Source: Nitrospira defluvii (lineage in GTDB: Bacteria; Nitrospirota; Nitrospiria; Nitrospirales; Nitrospiraceae). From it: a stretch of DNA of 64,000 bases. The notes beneath the pieces were generated by a model. The model saw nothing but the letters and a program-made list of their open reading frames with translations, was not told the DNA's origin and did not search any database. The first letter of the stretch is position 1, and the number at the start of each line of letters is the position of its first letter. Made by a program: the position numbers and the translations under genes. Shown in pieces: positions 17,304-25,581 of this stretch. Location: NCBI GenBank assembly GCA_000196815.1, contig FP929003.1, forward strand, positions 248,001 to 312,000, in the 5' to 3' direction.

Positions 17304-17843
17304 TTAGACCCAGAATCCGGGGCGAGGCTTGTCGGGGCCGGAGAGGTATTGGCGGGAATAGCGGATGTAGTTTTGCGCCGACTCTCGGATCCAGGCGAGT
17401 TCCTGGTCGGTGACGGGGCGTTTTACTTTGGCCGGTGAGCCCAGGATGAGACTCTTGGGCGGGACGACAGTGCCTTCGGTGATCAATGCTCCGGCGCCGA
17501 CTACCGAGTCTTCTCCGATGACCGCTCCGTCCATGATGATAGCGCCCATTCCGACCAGCACGCGGTTCTGAATGGTGCAGCCATGCAGGACCACGTTGTG
17601 TCCGATGGTCACGTCGTCGCCGATGATCAGGGGATGGGTGTCGTGTGTGACATGCAACATGCAGAGGTCCTGCACGTTCGTGCGGTGCCCGATGCGAATG
17701 TAGTTCACATCGCCGCGAATGACGGCATGAAACCAGGCGCTGCACTCTTCGCCCATGACGACATCGCCGATGACCACGGCGGTCTCTTCAATAAAGCAGG
17801 ACTGCGGAACGGTCGGGGTGATGCCCTGAAATGTCCGTATCAT
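17304..17843 (-). CDS. Gamma-carbonic anhydrase family protein (YrdA-like)
   Basis: The 179-residue protein is a left-handed beta-helix built from hexapeptide repeats (VIGDVVMGEECSAW, IGDDVTIGHNVVLHG, VGMGAIIMDGAVIGEDSVVG). Three histidines expected to bind zinc lie in HVTHDTHPL and GHNVVLHG. Members form trimers. Some are carbonic anhydrases, others have undefined roles, so enzymatic activity is not certain. It is divergent from rimO with 84 bp between the starts. Confidence 0.88.
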   Translation of the reverse strand: MIRTFQGITPTVPQSCFIEETAVVIGDVVMGEECSAWFHAVIRGDVNYIRIGHRTNVQDLCMLHVTHDTHPLIIGDDVTIGHNVVLHGCTIQNRVLVGMGAIIMDGAVIGEDSVVGAGALITEGTVVPPKSLILGSPAKVKRPVTDQELAWIRESAQNYIRYSRQYLSGPDKPRPGFWV

Positions 17844-17889
17844 GCGTTCAATTTAGGATAGCTGCAGACGGAATAGCAAGAGAGCTCGT

Positions 17890-17919
17890 TTGACAGAGTT
17901 TTCCGGCGTCTCGTAGACT
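17890..17919 (+). promoter_or_regulatory. Candidate promoter of rimO
   Basis: TTGACA (17890-17895) and TAGACT (17914-17919) with an 18-bp spacer lie only 8 bp before the rimO ATG at 17928. If used, transcription would start almost at the initiation codon, giving a leaderless or nearly leaderless message. Confidence 0.45.
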
Positions 17920-17927
17920 GCCAGGTT

Positions 17928-19382
17928 ATGGCCTCGTCATTGATTACCCCGTCACGCGCGAAACGCGACAAACCCACGATCGGTTTTGTGAACCTCGGTT
18001 GTTCAAAGAACCAGGTGGACTCAGAAGTCATGCTCGGTACATTGGTCGCCGGAGGCTTCCAACTCACGGGCGACGCGCGCGCCGCGGAAGTCGTTATCAT
18101 CAATACCTGCGGCTTTATCGAGGAAGCCAAGCAGGAATCGATCAACAGCATCATCGAACATGGGCGGTTGAAGAAGTCCGGATCCTGCCGCGTCCTGATT
18201 GCCGCGGGATGCCTGGCCCAGCGGTACCAGGGCGAACTGTTGAAAGAGTTGCCTGAGTTGGACGGCGTCGTGGGAACGGGCGAGTTCGGGCGCATTGCGG
18301 AGATCTGCCGCAGTTTGCTGGCGCCGAAAGCTCGTCAGCAGCGACTCTGGATCGGACAACCGCCCTATCTGTACGATGCCGAGACTCCACGCATTCGCCT
18401 CGGAACTCCCCACAGCGCCTACCTGAAAATTGCCGAAGGCTGTAACCGGAACTGCGCGTTCTGTGCGATTCCCATCATGCGGGGCAAGCAGCGCAGCCGC
18501 CCGATTGAGTCGATTGTGGCTGAGGCCGGACGGTTGGTTCAGGAAGGGGTGAAGGAACTCAACCTGATTTCGCAGGACACGATCAACTACGGGGTGGACC
18601 TTGGATTGAAGCAGGGGCTCACGGCGTTGCTTCGGGAACTGGTAACGGTGAAGGATGTGCGCTGGATCCGGCCCTTCTATCTATACCCGCAACAGGTGAC
18701 GGATGAGTTGCTGGATCTGTATGCCGGAGAGGCGCGTATCACCAAGTATCTCGACATGCCGTTGCAGCATATCAGCGACGGCATGCTGAAGCGGATGCAC
18801 CGATTGGGAGACCGCAAACACGTCACTCAGCTGGTTGAACGTATCCGCGCCAAGATTCCCGGCGTCTTTTTCAGGACGGCGTTTATCGTCGGGTTTCCCG
18901 GTGAGACCGATGCCATGTTCGAGGAACTGAAGCAATTCATCCTCGATATGGAATTCGATCGCGTGGCGGTGTTTCTCTATTCTGATGAAGAAGGCACATC
19001 GGCCGTCGATCTCGACCGGAAAGTCGACCTGGCGGTAATGGAAGAGCGGCGCAACGAGCTGCTGGCTCTGCAGGAGTCCATCTCAGAAGCCAAGAATCGT
19101 GCCTATCTCGGCCGCACGATGGAGGTCCTTGTGGATGGGATCTCAGAAGAATCTGACCGGCTGCTTGAATGCAGGCACGAAGGGTTGGCGCCTGAGATTG
19201 ACGGGGTGGTTTTCTGTGATCGCAACGCGGCGAAGCCGGGTGAGTTTGTTTCGGTCACCATCACCGATGTGGCCGGATATGATCTCATTGCCCAGCCGGT
19301 TAGCCGGGCCGACGCGCCGACTGCTGCGCCCGCTGTTCCGACTCTCCTCATGCCCAAAAAATCCGGGGCAGGCTACCGATAA
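17928..19382 (+). CDS. rimO: Ribosomal protein S12 methylthiotransferase RimO
   Basis: The 484-residue radical SAM enzyme has the three domains of the MiaB/RimO family. The N-terminal domain carries cysteines for the second cluster (VNLGCSKNQVDSE, INTCGFIEEAKQESI, AAGCLAQRY). The radical-SAM core has CNRNCAFC in EGCNRNCAFCAIPIMRGKQR. A C-terminal TRAM-like domain follows. It methylthiolates an Asp of ribosomal protein S12. The ISQDT and LDMPLQH segments favour RimO over MiaB. The last about 20 residues are a low-complexity tail. Confidence 0.95.
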   Translation: MASSLITPSRAKRDKPTIGFVNLGCSKNQVDSEVMLGTLVAGGFQLTGDARAAEVVIINTCGFIEEAKQESINSIIEHGRLKKSGSCRVLIAAGCLAQRYQGELLKELPELDGVVGTGEFGRIAEICRSLLAPKARQQRLWIGQPPYLYDAETPRIRLGTPHSAYLKIAEGCNRNCAFCAIPIMRGKQRSRPIESIVAEAGRLVQEGVKELNLISQDTINYGVDLGLKQGLTALLRELVTVKDVRWIRPFYLYPQQVTDELLDLYAGEARITKYLDMPLQHISDGMLKRMHRLGDRKHVTQLVERIRAKIPGVFFRTAFIVGFPGETDAMFEELKQFILDMEFDRVAVFLYSDEEGTSAVDLDRKVDLAVMEERRNELLALQESISEAKNRAYLGRTMEVLVDGISEESDRLLECRHEGLAPEIDGVVFCDRNAAKPGEFVSVTITDVAGYDLIAQPVSRADAPTAAPAVPTLLMPKKSGAGYR

Positions 19383-19388
19383 GCCTGC
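19368..19388. terminator. Stem-loop at the 3' end of rimO
   Basis: GCAGGCT (19368-19374) pairs with AGCCTGC (19382-19388) across the rimO stop codon, in the short gap before the convergent protease gene. There is no clear T run, so terminator function is tentative. Confidence 0.4.
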
Positions 19389-19425
19389 GCTCACCAGTCG
19401 CCTGCCCCGCTCTATTCGGACCCCC

Positions 19426-20904
19426 TTAGATCTTGGCGCTGAGGTATAGGGACGCGCCTCTCCGATTGACCAGCACCAGCACCGTTTGCCCCTTCTTGAG
19501 GTCCGATGCGGCCCGATCGAAATCCTTCATCGAGGTGACCGGTTTGCGGTTGATCTCCCGGATCACGTCGCCCGGCATCAACCCGGCGCGTTCCGCGTCG
19601 CTCTCCGGATCGACGGTCGTGACCACGACGCCTTGAATTTTGCCTTTAATCCCGAGTTCCTGGGCAGTTTCACGGTCCAACTCCTGCACGGCGAGTCCGG
19701 CCAGCGGTTGTTCCGACGGACCGGTCTCCGCCTTCGCGACCTGCGGGTTGTCCGGCAGTTCACCGATCGTGACGGTCAGGTCCTTTTCGCGACCCTCTCG
19801 CATCACGGTTATCGTCGCCTTGCTGCCGACGGAGCTTCTTGTAACGGCGCGCTGAAGGGTGACGGCGTCTTCGATCGGAGTTCCCTGAAAGGACAGGATC
19901 ACGTCTCCCTGCTTGAGGCCGGCCTTGTCCGCAGGCCCCTCTTCTTTGACATCGGTGACGATCGCGCCATTACTTCCTTTGACGTTGAACGACTTGGCCA
20001 ACTCCTGATTCAGATCCTGTATCCCGACGCCCAGATACCCACGTACAACCTTTCCGGTCTTGACCAGACTCTCATAGATCGGTTTGCTCATGCCCGTGGG
20101 GACGGCGAAGCCGACGCCCTGGTAGCCGCCGGTCTGAGAGAAGATCGCCGTGTTGATGCCGATCAATTCCCCCCTGGTATTCACGAGCGCGCCGCCGCTG
20201 TTGCCAGGATTGATCGCGGCATCCGTCTGAATGAAATCTTCGTACTGCGTAATGCCCATATGCCCGCGGCCAAGGGCGCTGACAATGCCCAGTGTGACTG
20301 TGGAGTTCAAACCAAACGGGTTCCCGACAGCCAGCACATATTCACCGACCTGGAGGCGGCTGGAGTCGCCCCACGTCACTGTCGGAAGCTGAGTGCCATC
20401 GATCTTGACCACAGCAATATCGCTCTTGGGGTCACTACCGACGATACGCCCTTTGAACTCCCGCTTGTCCGGAAGGGTGACGGTGACGGTTTTGGCTCCT
20501 GCAATCACGTGGTTATTGGTCAATACATACCCGTCCGGGGTGACGATCACGCCAGATCCCTGCCCTCCGCCACGACGTTCCCGGGGCTCCATCGGTGGCC
20601 CGAACCGGCGGGGACCGAACGGCGATCCGAAAAAGTCTTCCATCCGGCCGCGCGGGCGTGTGGAATCAGCCACTTCTTCTGCGCCGCTCGTGGTGATGTT
20701 CACGACGGCCGGGGTGACCGTCTTGGCCACATCTGCGAATCCGGCTGCGGGAAGGGTTCCCGTCAGCGTGGCCGGGCGCTCTTCTGCGGCCGGTGAGGGA
20801 TTCGAAGCGTGTGAGGTGGTAAGCGGGAGATAACTCCATAACAAGGCAGCGCCCAGGGCGGCGATGCCGGCAATGGCACTGACGGACTGCGTAGGTCGTT
20901 TCAT
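19426..20904 (-). CDS. DegP/HtrA-type periplasmic serine protease with two PDZ domains
   Basis: The 492-residue protein starts at ATG 20904, preceded by AGGAGGAGG; an upstream in-frame extension has no support. A signal/anchor segment is followed by a Gly/Arg-rich stretch and the trypsin-like domain. The catalytic His is in LTNNHVIAGA, Asp in SDIAVVKI and Ser in GNSGGALVN. Two PDZ domains follow (YLGVGIQDLNQELAKSF, and LAVQELDRETAQELGIKG onward). It should degrade or chaperone misfolded envelope proteins. It lies just downstream of the two-component genes on the same strand, perhaps coupled to an envelope-stress response. Confidence 0.94.
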   Translation of the reverse strand: MKRPTQSVSAIAGIAALGAALLWSYLPLTTSHASNPSPAAEERPATLTGTLPAAGFADVAKTVTPAVVNITTSGAEEVADSTRPRGRMEDFFGSPFGPRRFGPPMEPRERRGGGQGSGVIVTPDGYVLTNNHVIAGAKTVTVTLPDKREFKGRIVGSDPKSDIAVVKIDGTQLPTVTWGDSSRLQVGEYVLAVGNPFGLNSTVTLGIVSALGRGHMGITQYEDFIQTDAAINPGNSGGALVNTRGELIGINTAIFSQTGGYQGVGFAVPTGMSKPIYESLVKTGKVVRGYLGVGIQDLNQELAKSFNVKGSNGAIVTDVKEEGPADKAGLKQGDVILSFQGTPIEDAVTLQRAVTRSSVGSKATITVMREGREKDLTVTIGELPDNPQVAKAETGPSEQPLAGLAVQELDRETAQELGIKGKIQGVVVTTVDPESDAERAGLMPGDVIREINRKPVTSMKDFDRAASDLKKGQTVLVLVNRRGASLYLSAKI

Positions 20905-21018
20905 GGGGCTCCTCCTCCTGAAGTCGGTGATCTGTGTGCGCGGGAGAGATCCCGCAGCAGTCACTCTGGAAAGTAGCAACCGTGGATGAGAAACCAATTA
21001 ACGAGGGATTAGAAGTTG

Positions 21019-22422
21019 TTAAGCTGTCGGCGGAGCGAGGGGCAGCACGATGGTGAAGGTCGACCCTTGGCCGATTTCGCTCTGGACCTCGATGTGTCCG
21101 TGGTGTGCCTCGGCAATCCAGGCGCAGATGGCCAGGCCGAGCCCGGTGCCCTTTTTCGTGTGGGCGCGCGCGTCGTCGGTGCGGAAGAACCGGTCAAAAA
21201 TTTGTTTGTGCGCGTCCTGGGGGATGCCGATCCCGTGGTCCCGCACGGAAAGGCGCGCCGTGCGGCCTTCCACCAGCAGATCGATATCCACCGTGCCCTG
21301 CGGGTAGGAGTATTTCACGGCATTGTCCACGATGTTCAAAATGAGTTCCCGCAGGCGGAGTTCATCGCCACGGACGGTTGCCGGTTGAATGGTGCCCATG
21401 ATCACGTCTACCCCACGCTCTTGTCCGAGCAGGCAGGCTTGACGCTGGATATCTTCCACCAATGCCTCCAGGCGGACCGGCTCACATTCTGTTTTGACCT
21501 GGCCCAGATCCGCCCGCGAGAGGAAGAGGAGTTCCTCCACGATGCGCGACATCCGGTCGATTTCTTCTAGGTTGCTTTCCAGGACGGCGATATAGTCTTC
21601 GACGGGACGAGGACGACGGAGAACCAGCTCGCTTTCGCCCTTCATGACGGTCAGCGGGGTCCGGAGTTCATGCGACGCATCGCTGCTGAATTGCCGGATT
21701 TGCGCGAAGGAGGTTTCCAGGCGCGCGATCATGTTGTTGAAGGTGTCGGTCAATCGTCCGATTTCGTCCGTGGAACGTTCCGAGGTCAGGCGCTGTGTGA
21801 GGTCGCCTGCGGCAATGCGTTGCGCGGCGATGGTGATGGAATCGACGGGCCGGAGGGCGCGTCCGGCCAGAAACCATCCTCCCACCAATGAGACCACCAG
21901 GGCGATCGGCGCCATCACCACGAGGACGAGCAAGAACCGGCGGAGGGTTTCCTCGACACCTTCCAGGGTGGTTCCGACTTGCACGATATAGAGCAGGGAG
22001 CCGCGGTAGATGATGGGAACTGAGACCAGGCGGAGAGGAGGTTCGTTGGGATACCTGGCCGATTCGAAGACGGTGCTGCCCGTAAAGGCGGCCTCCAGCG
22101 CATGTCGGCTCAATGGCACGTCATGCTGCCGGATGTTGGGAGAGCGGATGGTGATGGTGCCGGTGGGACTGAAGATCTGGAAGAATTTGTCGATGCGGGT
22201 CAATTCGGGGAATTGGCTCAACAGCGCGTCTTCGTCGATCAAGGGGAGAAATCCGCGCTTCTCCAGTGAACGCACGGCTGCCGAGGCGGTTTCTTGGAGC
22301 GACTCATCGACTTGATCTCGGAGGCCGCGCGCTGTGATCGTATAGAGCACCACGGAAAAGGTCAGCAGGATGAGAGCCAGGGCCGTTCCGTACCAGAGTG
22401 TCAGCCGGACTCGAAGCGGCAT
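21019..22422 (-). CDS. Membrane sensor histidine kinase (HAMP, two-component)
   Basis: The 467-residue kinase has an N-terminal transmembrane helix (LTLWYGTALALILLTFSVVL), a periplasmic sensor region and a second membrane segment (LLVLVVMAPIALVVSLVGGW). A HAMP linker, the H-box FSSDASHELRTPLTVMKGE and the ATPase N, G1 (VRDHGIGIP) and G2 (GTGLGLAIC) boxes follow. Architecture resembles heavy-metal/copper sensors of the CusS type, but the signal is unknown. It directly follows the response regulator with a one-base overlap, so the two form an operon. Confidence 0.94.
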   Translation of the reverse strand: MPLRVRLTLWYGTALALILLTFSVVLYTITARGLRDQVDESLQETASAAVRSLEKRGFLPLIDEDALLSQFPELTRIDKFFQIFSPTGTITIRSPNIRQHDVPLSRHALEAAFTGSTVFESARYPNEPPLRLVSVPIIYRGSLLYIVQVGTTLEGVEETLRRFLLVLVVMAPIALVVSLVGGWFLAGRALRPVDSITIAAQRIAAGDLTQRLTSERSTDEIGRLTDTFNNMIARLETSFAQIRQFSSDASHELRTPLTVMKGESELVLRRPRPVEDYIAVLESNLEEIDRMSRIVEELLFLSRADLGQVKTECEPVRLEALVEDIQRQACLLGQERGVDVIMGTIQPATVRGDELRLRELILNIVDNAVKYSYPQGTVDIDLLVEGRTARLSVRDHGIGIPQDAHKQIFDRFFRTDDARAHTKKGTGLGLAICAWIAEAHHGHIEVQSEIGQGSTFTIVLPLAPPTA

Positions 22423-23093
22423 CAGTCCACCTTGAGCATGTACCCACTCCCTCGAATCGTATGGATCAACTTTCGCGCGCGTCCGCGATCGATCTTATTC
22501 CGCAAGTAGTTCACATAGACGTCGATCACATTCGTGAAGGTGTCGAAGTCCTGATTCCAGACATGGTCGGAAATCATGGGACGAGTCAGTACCCGCCCGG
22601 CATGGCGCATGAAATATTCGAGCAGCGCATATTCCTTCACCGTCAGGTCGATGCGTTGTCCGCCGCGCGTGACTTCGCGTGTGGCCGGATTGAGCAGGAG
22701 ATCGTCGATCTGGAGCGTGCCGGAAGATTCGGCCGTGCCGCGTCGCAACAGGGCCCGCACACGCGCGAGCAATTCATCGATGGCGAAGGGCTTCGTGAGG
22801 TAGTCGTCCGCGCCGGCGTCCAGTCCCTTGACCCGCTGGTCCACTTTTGATTGCGCCGTCAGGATCAGCACGGGGGTCTGAATCTTTTCCTTGCGGAGGC
22901 GTGTGAGTACTTCCAGCCCGGGCAGGCTCGGCAGCATGAGATCGATCATGATGAGGTCGTAACTGCCGCTCAAGGCCATGTCGAGGCCTTGCGCGCCGTC
23001 CTCGCAGAGATCGACGGCGTAACTCTCCTCCTCAAGCGCTCGCTTGATGAAGGAGCCTACCTTGGTTTCATCTTCAACGACGAGGACACGCAT
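22422..23093 (-). CDS. OmpR-family response regulator
   Basis: The 223-residue protein starts at ATG 23093 (MRVLVVEDE); an in-frame upstream start would add only five residues. The receiver domain shows the acidic pair (VEDE), the phospho-acceptor Asp in YDLIMIDLMLP and the Lys in DDYLTKPFAIDELLAR. The C-terminal winged helix is of OmpR type (GGQRIDLTVKEYALLEYFMR, then VYVNYLRNKID and RGSGYMLKVD). It pairs with the adjacent kinase. Targets are unknown; the DegP-type gene downstream is a candidate by proximity only. Confidence 0.94.
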   Translation of the reverse strand: MRVLVVEDETKVGSFIKRALEEESYAVDLCEDGAQGLDMALSGSYDLIMIDLMLPSLPGLEVLTRLRKEKIQTPVLILTAQSKVDQRVKGLDAGADDYLTKPFAIDELLARVRALLRRGTAESSGTLQIDDLLLNPATREVTRGGQRIDLTVKEYALLEYFMRHAGRVLTRPMISDHVWNQDFDTFTNVIDVYVNYLRNKIDRGRARKLIHTIRGSGYMLKVD

Positions 23094-23161
23094 GTGTGTA
23101 GCCCACAAGTCGGAGGATTATAGCAGAGGCCGTCGGATCTGTGAGCAGGGGAATCGCGGCG

Positions 23162-24304
23162 CTAAGGCAGGTCGGGGGAGGTCGAGGCGGAAGGCCCGCC
23201 GGCCTGCAGGCGACAAAGCGAGCGTATATCTTTCCAGTCTTCTCCGGGAAGAAGCCGTTGGGCGTCGGACGGAGGAGGGGCGGCCAGTGCGATGAGCGTG
23301 GCGAGCCGTTCCCCCATGTCCGGATGGGTGGAGAGGAAGGCCGGCGGCCCGACCTGATCCTGGGCACCTCTCTCCATGGTCCCATAGAAAGCAATCATGG
23401 CGGCGGGATCGAGGCGGGCGGCCTGCATCATACGAAGTCCTTCGAGATCGGCCTCCGTTTCATGAGTACGGCTATAGTGTAACGAACCCATCGTGCGCGC
23501 CCCCTCCAGGCCCCAGGCGAGCCCGCCGGACATGTCGCCGGAGACGGCGGTCAGCAGCAACGTGGCGGCTGTCTGTTCCAGAATGGCCTTGGTCGTATGA
23601 CGTTGATAGATATGTTGGAGTTCGTGGGCGAGTACTCCGGCCAGTTGATCCGGGCTGGCTGTCCGTTCCAGCAGGCCGCGGAGAATCACCACCCGGCCGC
23701 CTGGTGCGGCGAACGCGTTGATGGTCGGGTCATCGACGACGGAGAGGGTGATCCGATAGGGGGACTCAGGATAAGTGGCGGCCAGAGTTTGCACGATGAG
23801 GTCGAGTTTGCGCAGTCGCTCCGGGTTGCGACACTGCTGTGTTTCCGGCGCAAGGTGTGCGACGACCTGCCGGCCAAGGGATTCTTCCCAGGCCACGGGT
23901 ATATAGGGCGTGGCGGCGGAGGCGATACCGGGGATGCCCCATCGATAGAGGCCCACGACCATGAGGGTGACTGCTACTGCGGCACCCGCGGTCCAGCCGA
24001 TGCGCGCGTTTCGTCTGGCCGGGTTATGGAAGTGCCGTGCGAGAGCCGGCGCCGCCCCGTGAATGTCCTTCAGCAACGCGGCTGTGGAAATTACGATGGC
24101 TTCGGCCGGCTCAGGCCCGAATTCGAGGCGGACCGGTTCACCGCGGTAAGTCCCCTGCGTCTGGCGGATCTCGTCATAGGGCCATTGTTTGGCACTGCCG
24201 TCGGGCATCGCAATATGCAGGGTCGCGGGGGTGACCGTGAGGGTGACACGATGGCGCGTGGCCGTGCGACCGTCGAGATAGTGGGCGCTCCGGCTGGTGG
24301 GCAT
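23162..24304 (-). CDS. M48-family metallopeptidase with N-terminal membrane anchor
   Basis: The 380-residue protein starts at ATG 24304, five bp after the DUF898 stop. The longer open frame upstream is only the antisense-like shadow of DUF898. After a beta-rich N-terminal domain of about 95 residues comes one transmembrane helix (about 103-122). The zinc peptidase domain has HELQH at residues 227-231 and the third ligand Glu in THETEAD (about 284). M48 peptidases of this kind work in membrane or periplasmic protein quality control. It closes a three-gene operon with the DUF898 and ankyrin/TPR genes. Confidence 0.9.
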   Translation of the reverse strand: MPTSRSAHYLDGRTATRHRVTLTVTPATLHIAMPDGSAKQWPYDEIRQTQGTYRGEPVRLEFGPEPAEAIVISTAALLKDIHGAAPALARHFHNPARRNARIGWTAGAAVAVTLMVVGLYRWGIPGIASAATPYIPVAWEESLGRQVVAHLAPETQQCRNPERLRKLDLIVQTLAATYPESPYRITLSVVDDPTINAFAAPGGRVVILRGLLERTASPDQLAGVLAHELQHIYQRHTTKAILEQTAATLLLTAVSGDMSGGLAWGLEGARTMGSLHYSRTHETEADLEGLRMMQAARLDPAAMIAFYGTMERGAQDQVGPPAFLSTHPDMGERLATLIALAAPPPSDAQRLLPGEDWKDIRSLCRLQAGGPSASTSPDLP

Positions 24305-24309
24305 GGGGG

Positions 24310-25578
24310 TCAATCCATATCGAAGCCGGTGTCGAGCAGATTCGACAGGCCTTCGCCGGTGACGGATGTTTCGGTGGTGTCTTGCAGGACGCGATCGAGA
24401 TCCGTCACACCCTGCAACGAAAGCGTGCCGGTGAAGAAGCGGGCGTTGCGGACGGTCACCCATGGCCAGGCCCACCCCAACGTGAGCAGCAAGAGGGCAA
24501 GGTTGCCGAGGTAAAGGCCGAATAGTTTTTGCCAGGTGATGCTGGATGAAAATCGTGCTTTGCCGAACGTGGTGTGATCCCAGTAGTACTTCTGTTTCTG
24601 CCCGAGTAGCCACACCCACACCGGACCGAGCACGAAGGGAATCAGGAGCAGCGTGAGCCCGGCGTTCGTCAACTGGAGGGCCAGGGCGAGGCCGCACAGG
24701 CACAGTACCGCGTAGGTGGTGAAGAGGGTGACGGCAAAGGGCACCATCAGGCCCGATCCGTGTCCGGTAAACTGGAAGCGCTGATTGCCGAAATAGGTGT
24801 GGGAGTGGAGAAATGCCTGTCGCTCCGTCTGGAAATAGGGATAGTAGGTGCCCAGGGTCAGGAGGGTGAAGAGCCACCCTTTGAAATAGAGCTTCAGGAA
24901 GTCCGCCGTTCGTCCTCGGAACGAGAATCGGATGCCTCGCCAGGAGGTGCGCGTGCAGCGATACCGCCGCGCATTGACGATGGCGACCGGGACATAGAGG
25001 AACAGCACCAGAGCCGCCATCGCTTGTAAGAGGACGTCGACCGCTTGCGGGAGGGCCAAAAAGCTATGCGCGGCGCCTAACGAAAAATAGGGAATGCCGA
25101 AGACCAGCATCGCTTTCAGGAACCCCTGATACAGTTCCTTTCCGGTGCCGTGATAGACAAACCGGTCTCCCGCGAATGCGGTTTGACTGAACAGGTACCG
25201 GCGGATCTTCGCTTTGGCCCAAAAGTGGTAGGCGCCAAGGGTGAGGATGGTCAGGCAGACGTTGACGATCTGCATGCCCAGCAAGGTGCCGCCGGTTCCG
25301 TGAAAGGACCCGCGTCGCATAGAGGGCGTGGATTCAGGGGCGTCGGTTGCCGGGGGCGGGAGGAGCACCGGCGAAGGGACCTGCCCTTCAATCTGCCGTT
25401 GATCTACAGCAGGTGCGGCGACCACGACGGCGAATCGTGCCCCGCAAGTCGGGCAGATGCTTCGGGATCTGCCCGTCAATCGACGTGCGTCGCGAATCCG
25501 ATAGCGACCGAGGCAACGATTGCAGGTTACGCGTGGGGAGCGGTCGTCGGTCACGGTAGGCTCGTCGGTTGTGGTCAT
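24310..25578 (-). CDS. DUF898 (YjgN-like) membrane protein with N-terminal zinc ribbon
   Basis: The 422-residue protein opens with a zinc-ribbon-like four-cysteine motif (C19, C22, C42, C45; TCNRC and CPTCGARF). It continues with several hydrophobic helices typical of DUF898/YjgN, including the recurring pattern TLGAYHFWAKAKIRRYLFSQ and LTLGTYYPYFQTERQAFL. Such proteins are inner-membrane proteins of unknown function. Three-to-five-base gaps on both sides tie it to the upstream ankyrin/TPR gene and the downstream M48 protease. DUF898-M48 adjacency hints at a shared membrane-quality-control role. Confidence 0.88.
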   Translation of the reverse strand: MTTTDEPTVTDDRSPRVTCNRCLGRYRIRDARRLTGRSRSICPTCGARFAVVVAAPAVDQRQIEGQVPSPVLLPPPATDAPESTPSMRRGSFHGTGGTLLGMQIVNVCLTILTLGAYHFWAKAKIRRYLFSQTAFAGDRFVYHGTGKELYQGFLKAMLVFGIPYFSLGAAHSFLALPQAVDVLLQAMAALVLFLYVPVAIVNARRYRCTRTSWRGIRFSFRGRTADFLKLYFKGWLFTLLTLGTYYPYFQTERQAFLHSHTYFGNQRFQFTGHGSGLMVPFAVTLFTTYAVLCLCGLALALQLTNAGLTLLLIPFVLGPVWVWLLGQKQKYYWDHTTFGKARFSSSITWQKLFGLYLGNLALLLLTLGWAWPWVTVRNARFFTGTLSLQGVTDLDRVLQDTTETSVTGEGLSNLLDTGFDMD

Positions 25579-25581
25579 GGT

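Noticed and set aside
19486-20796. 436-aa plus-strand open frame opposite the DegP-type protease
   Set aside because: Shadow frame of a GC-rich gene. The minus strand encodes a complete protease with catalytic triad and PDZ domains.
24305-24877. 190-residue N-terminal extension of the M48 protease
   Set aside because: It lies antiparallel-free but in another frame of the DUF898 gene, has Arg/Pro/His-rich shadow composition, and the ATG at 24304 sits right after the DUF898 stop.
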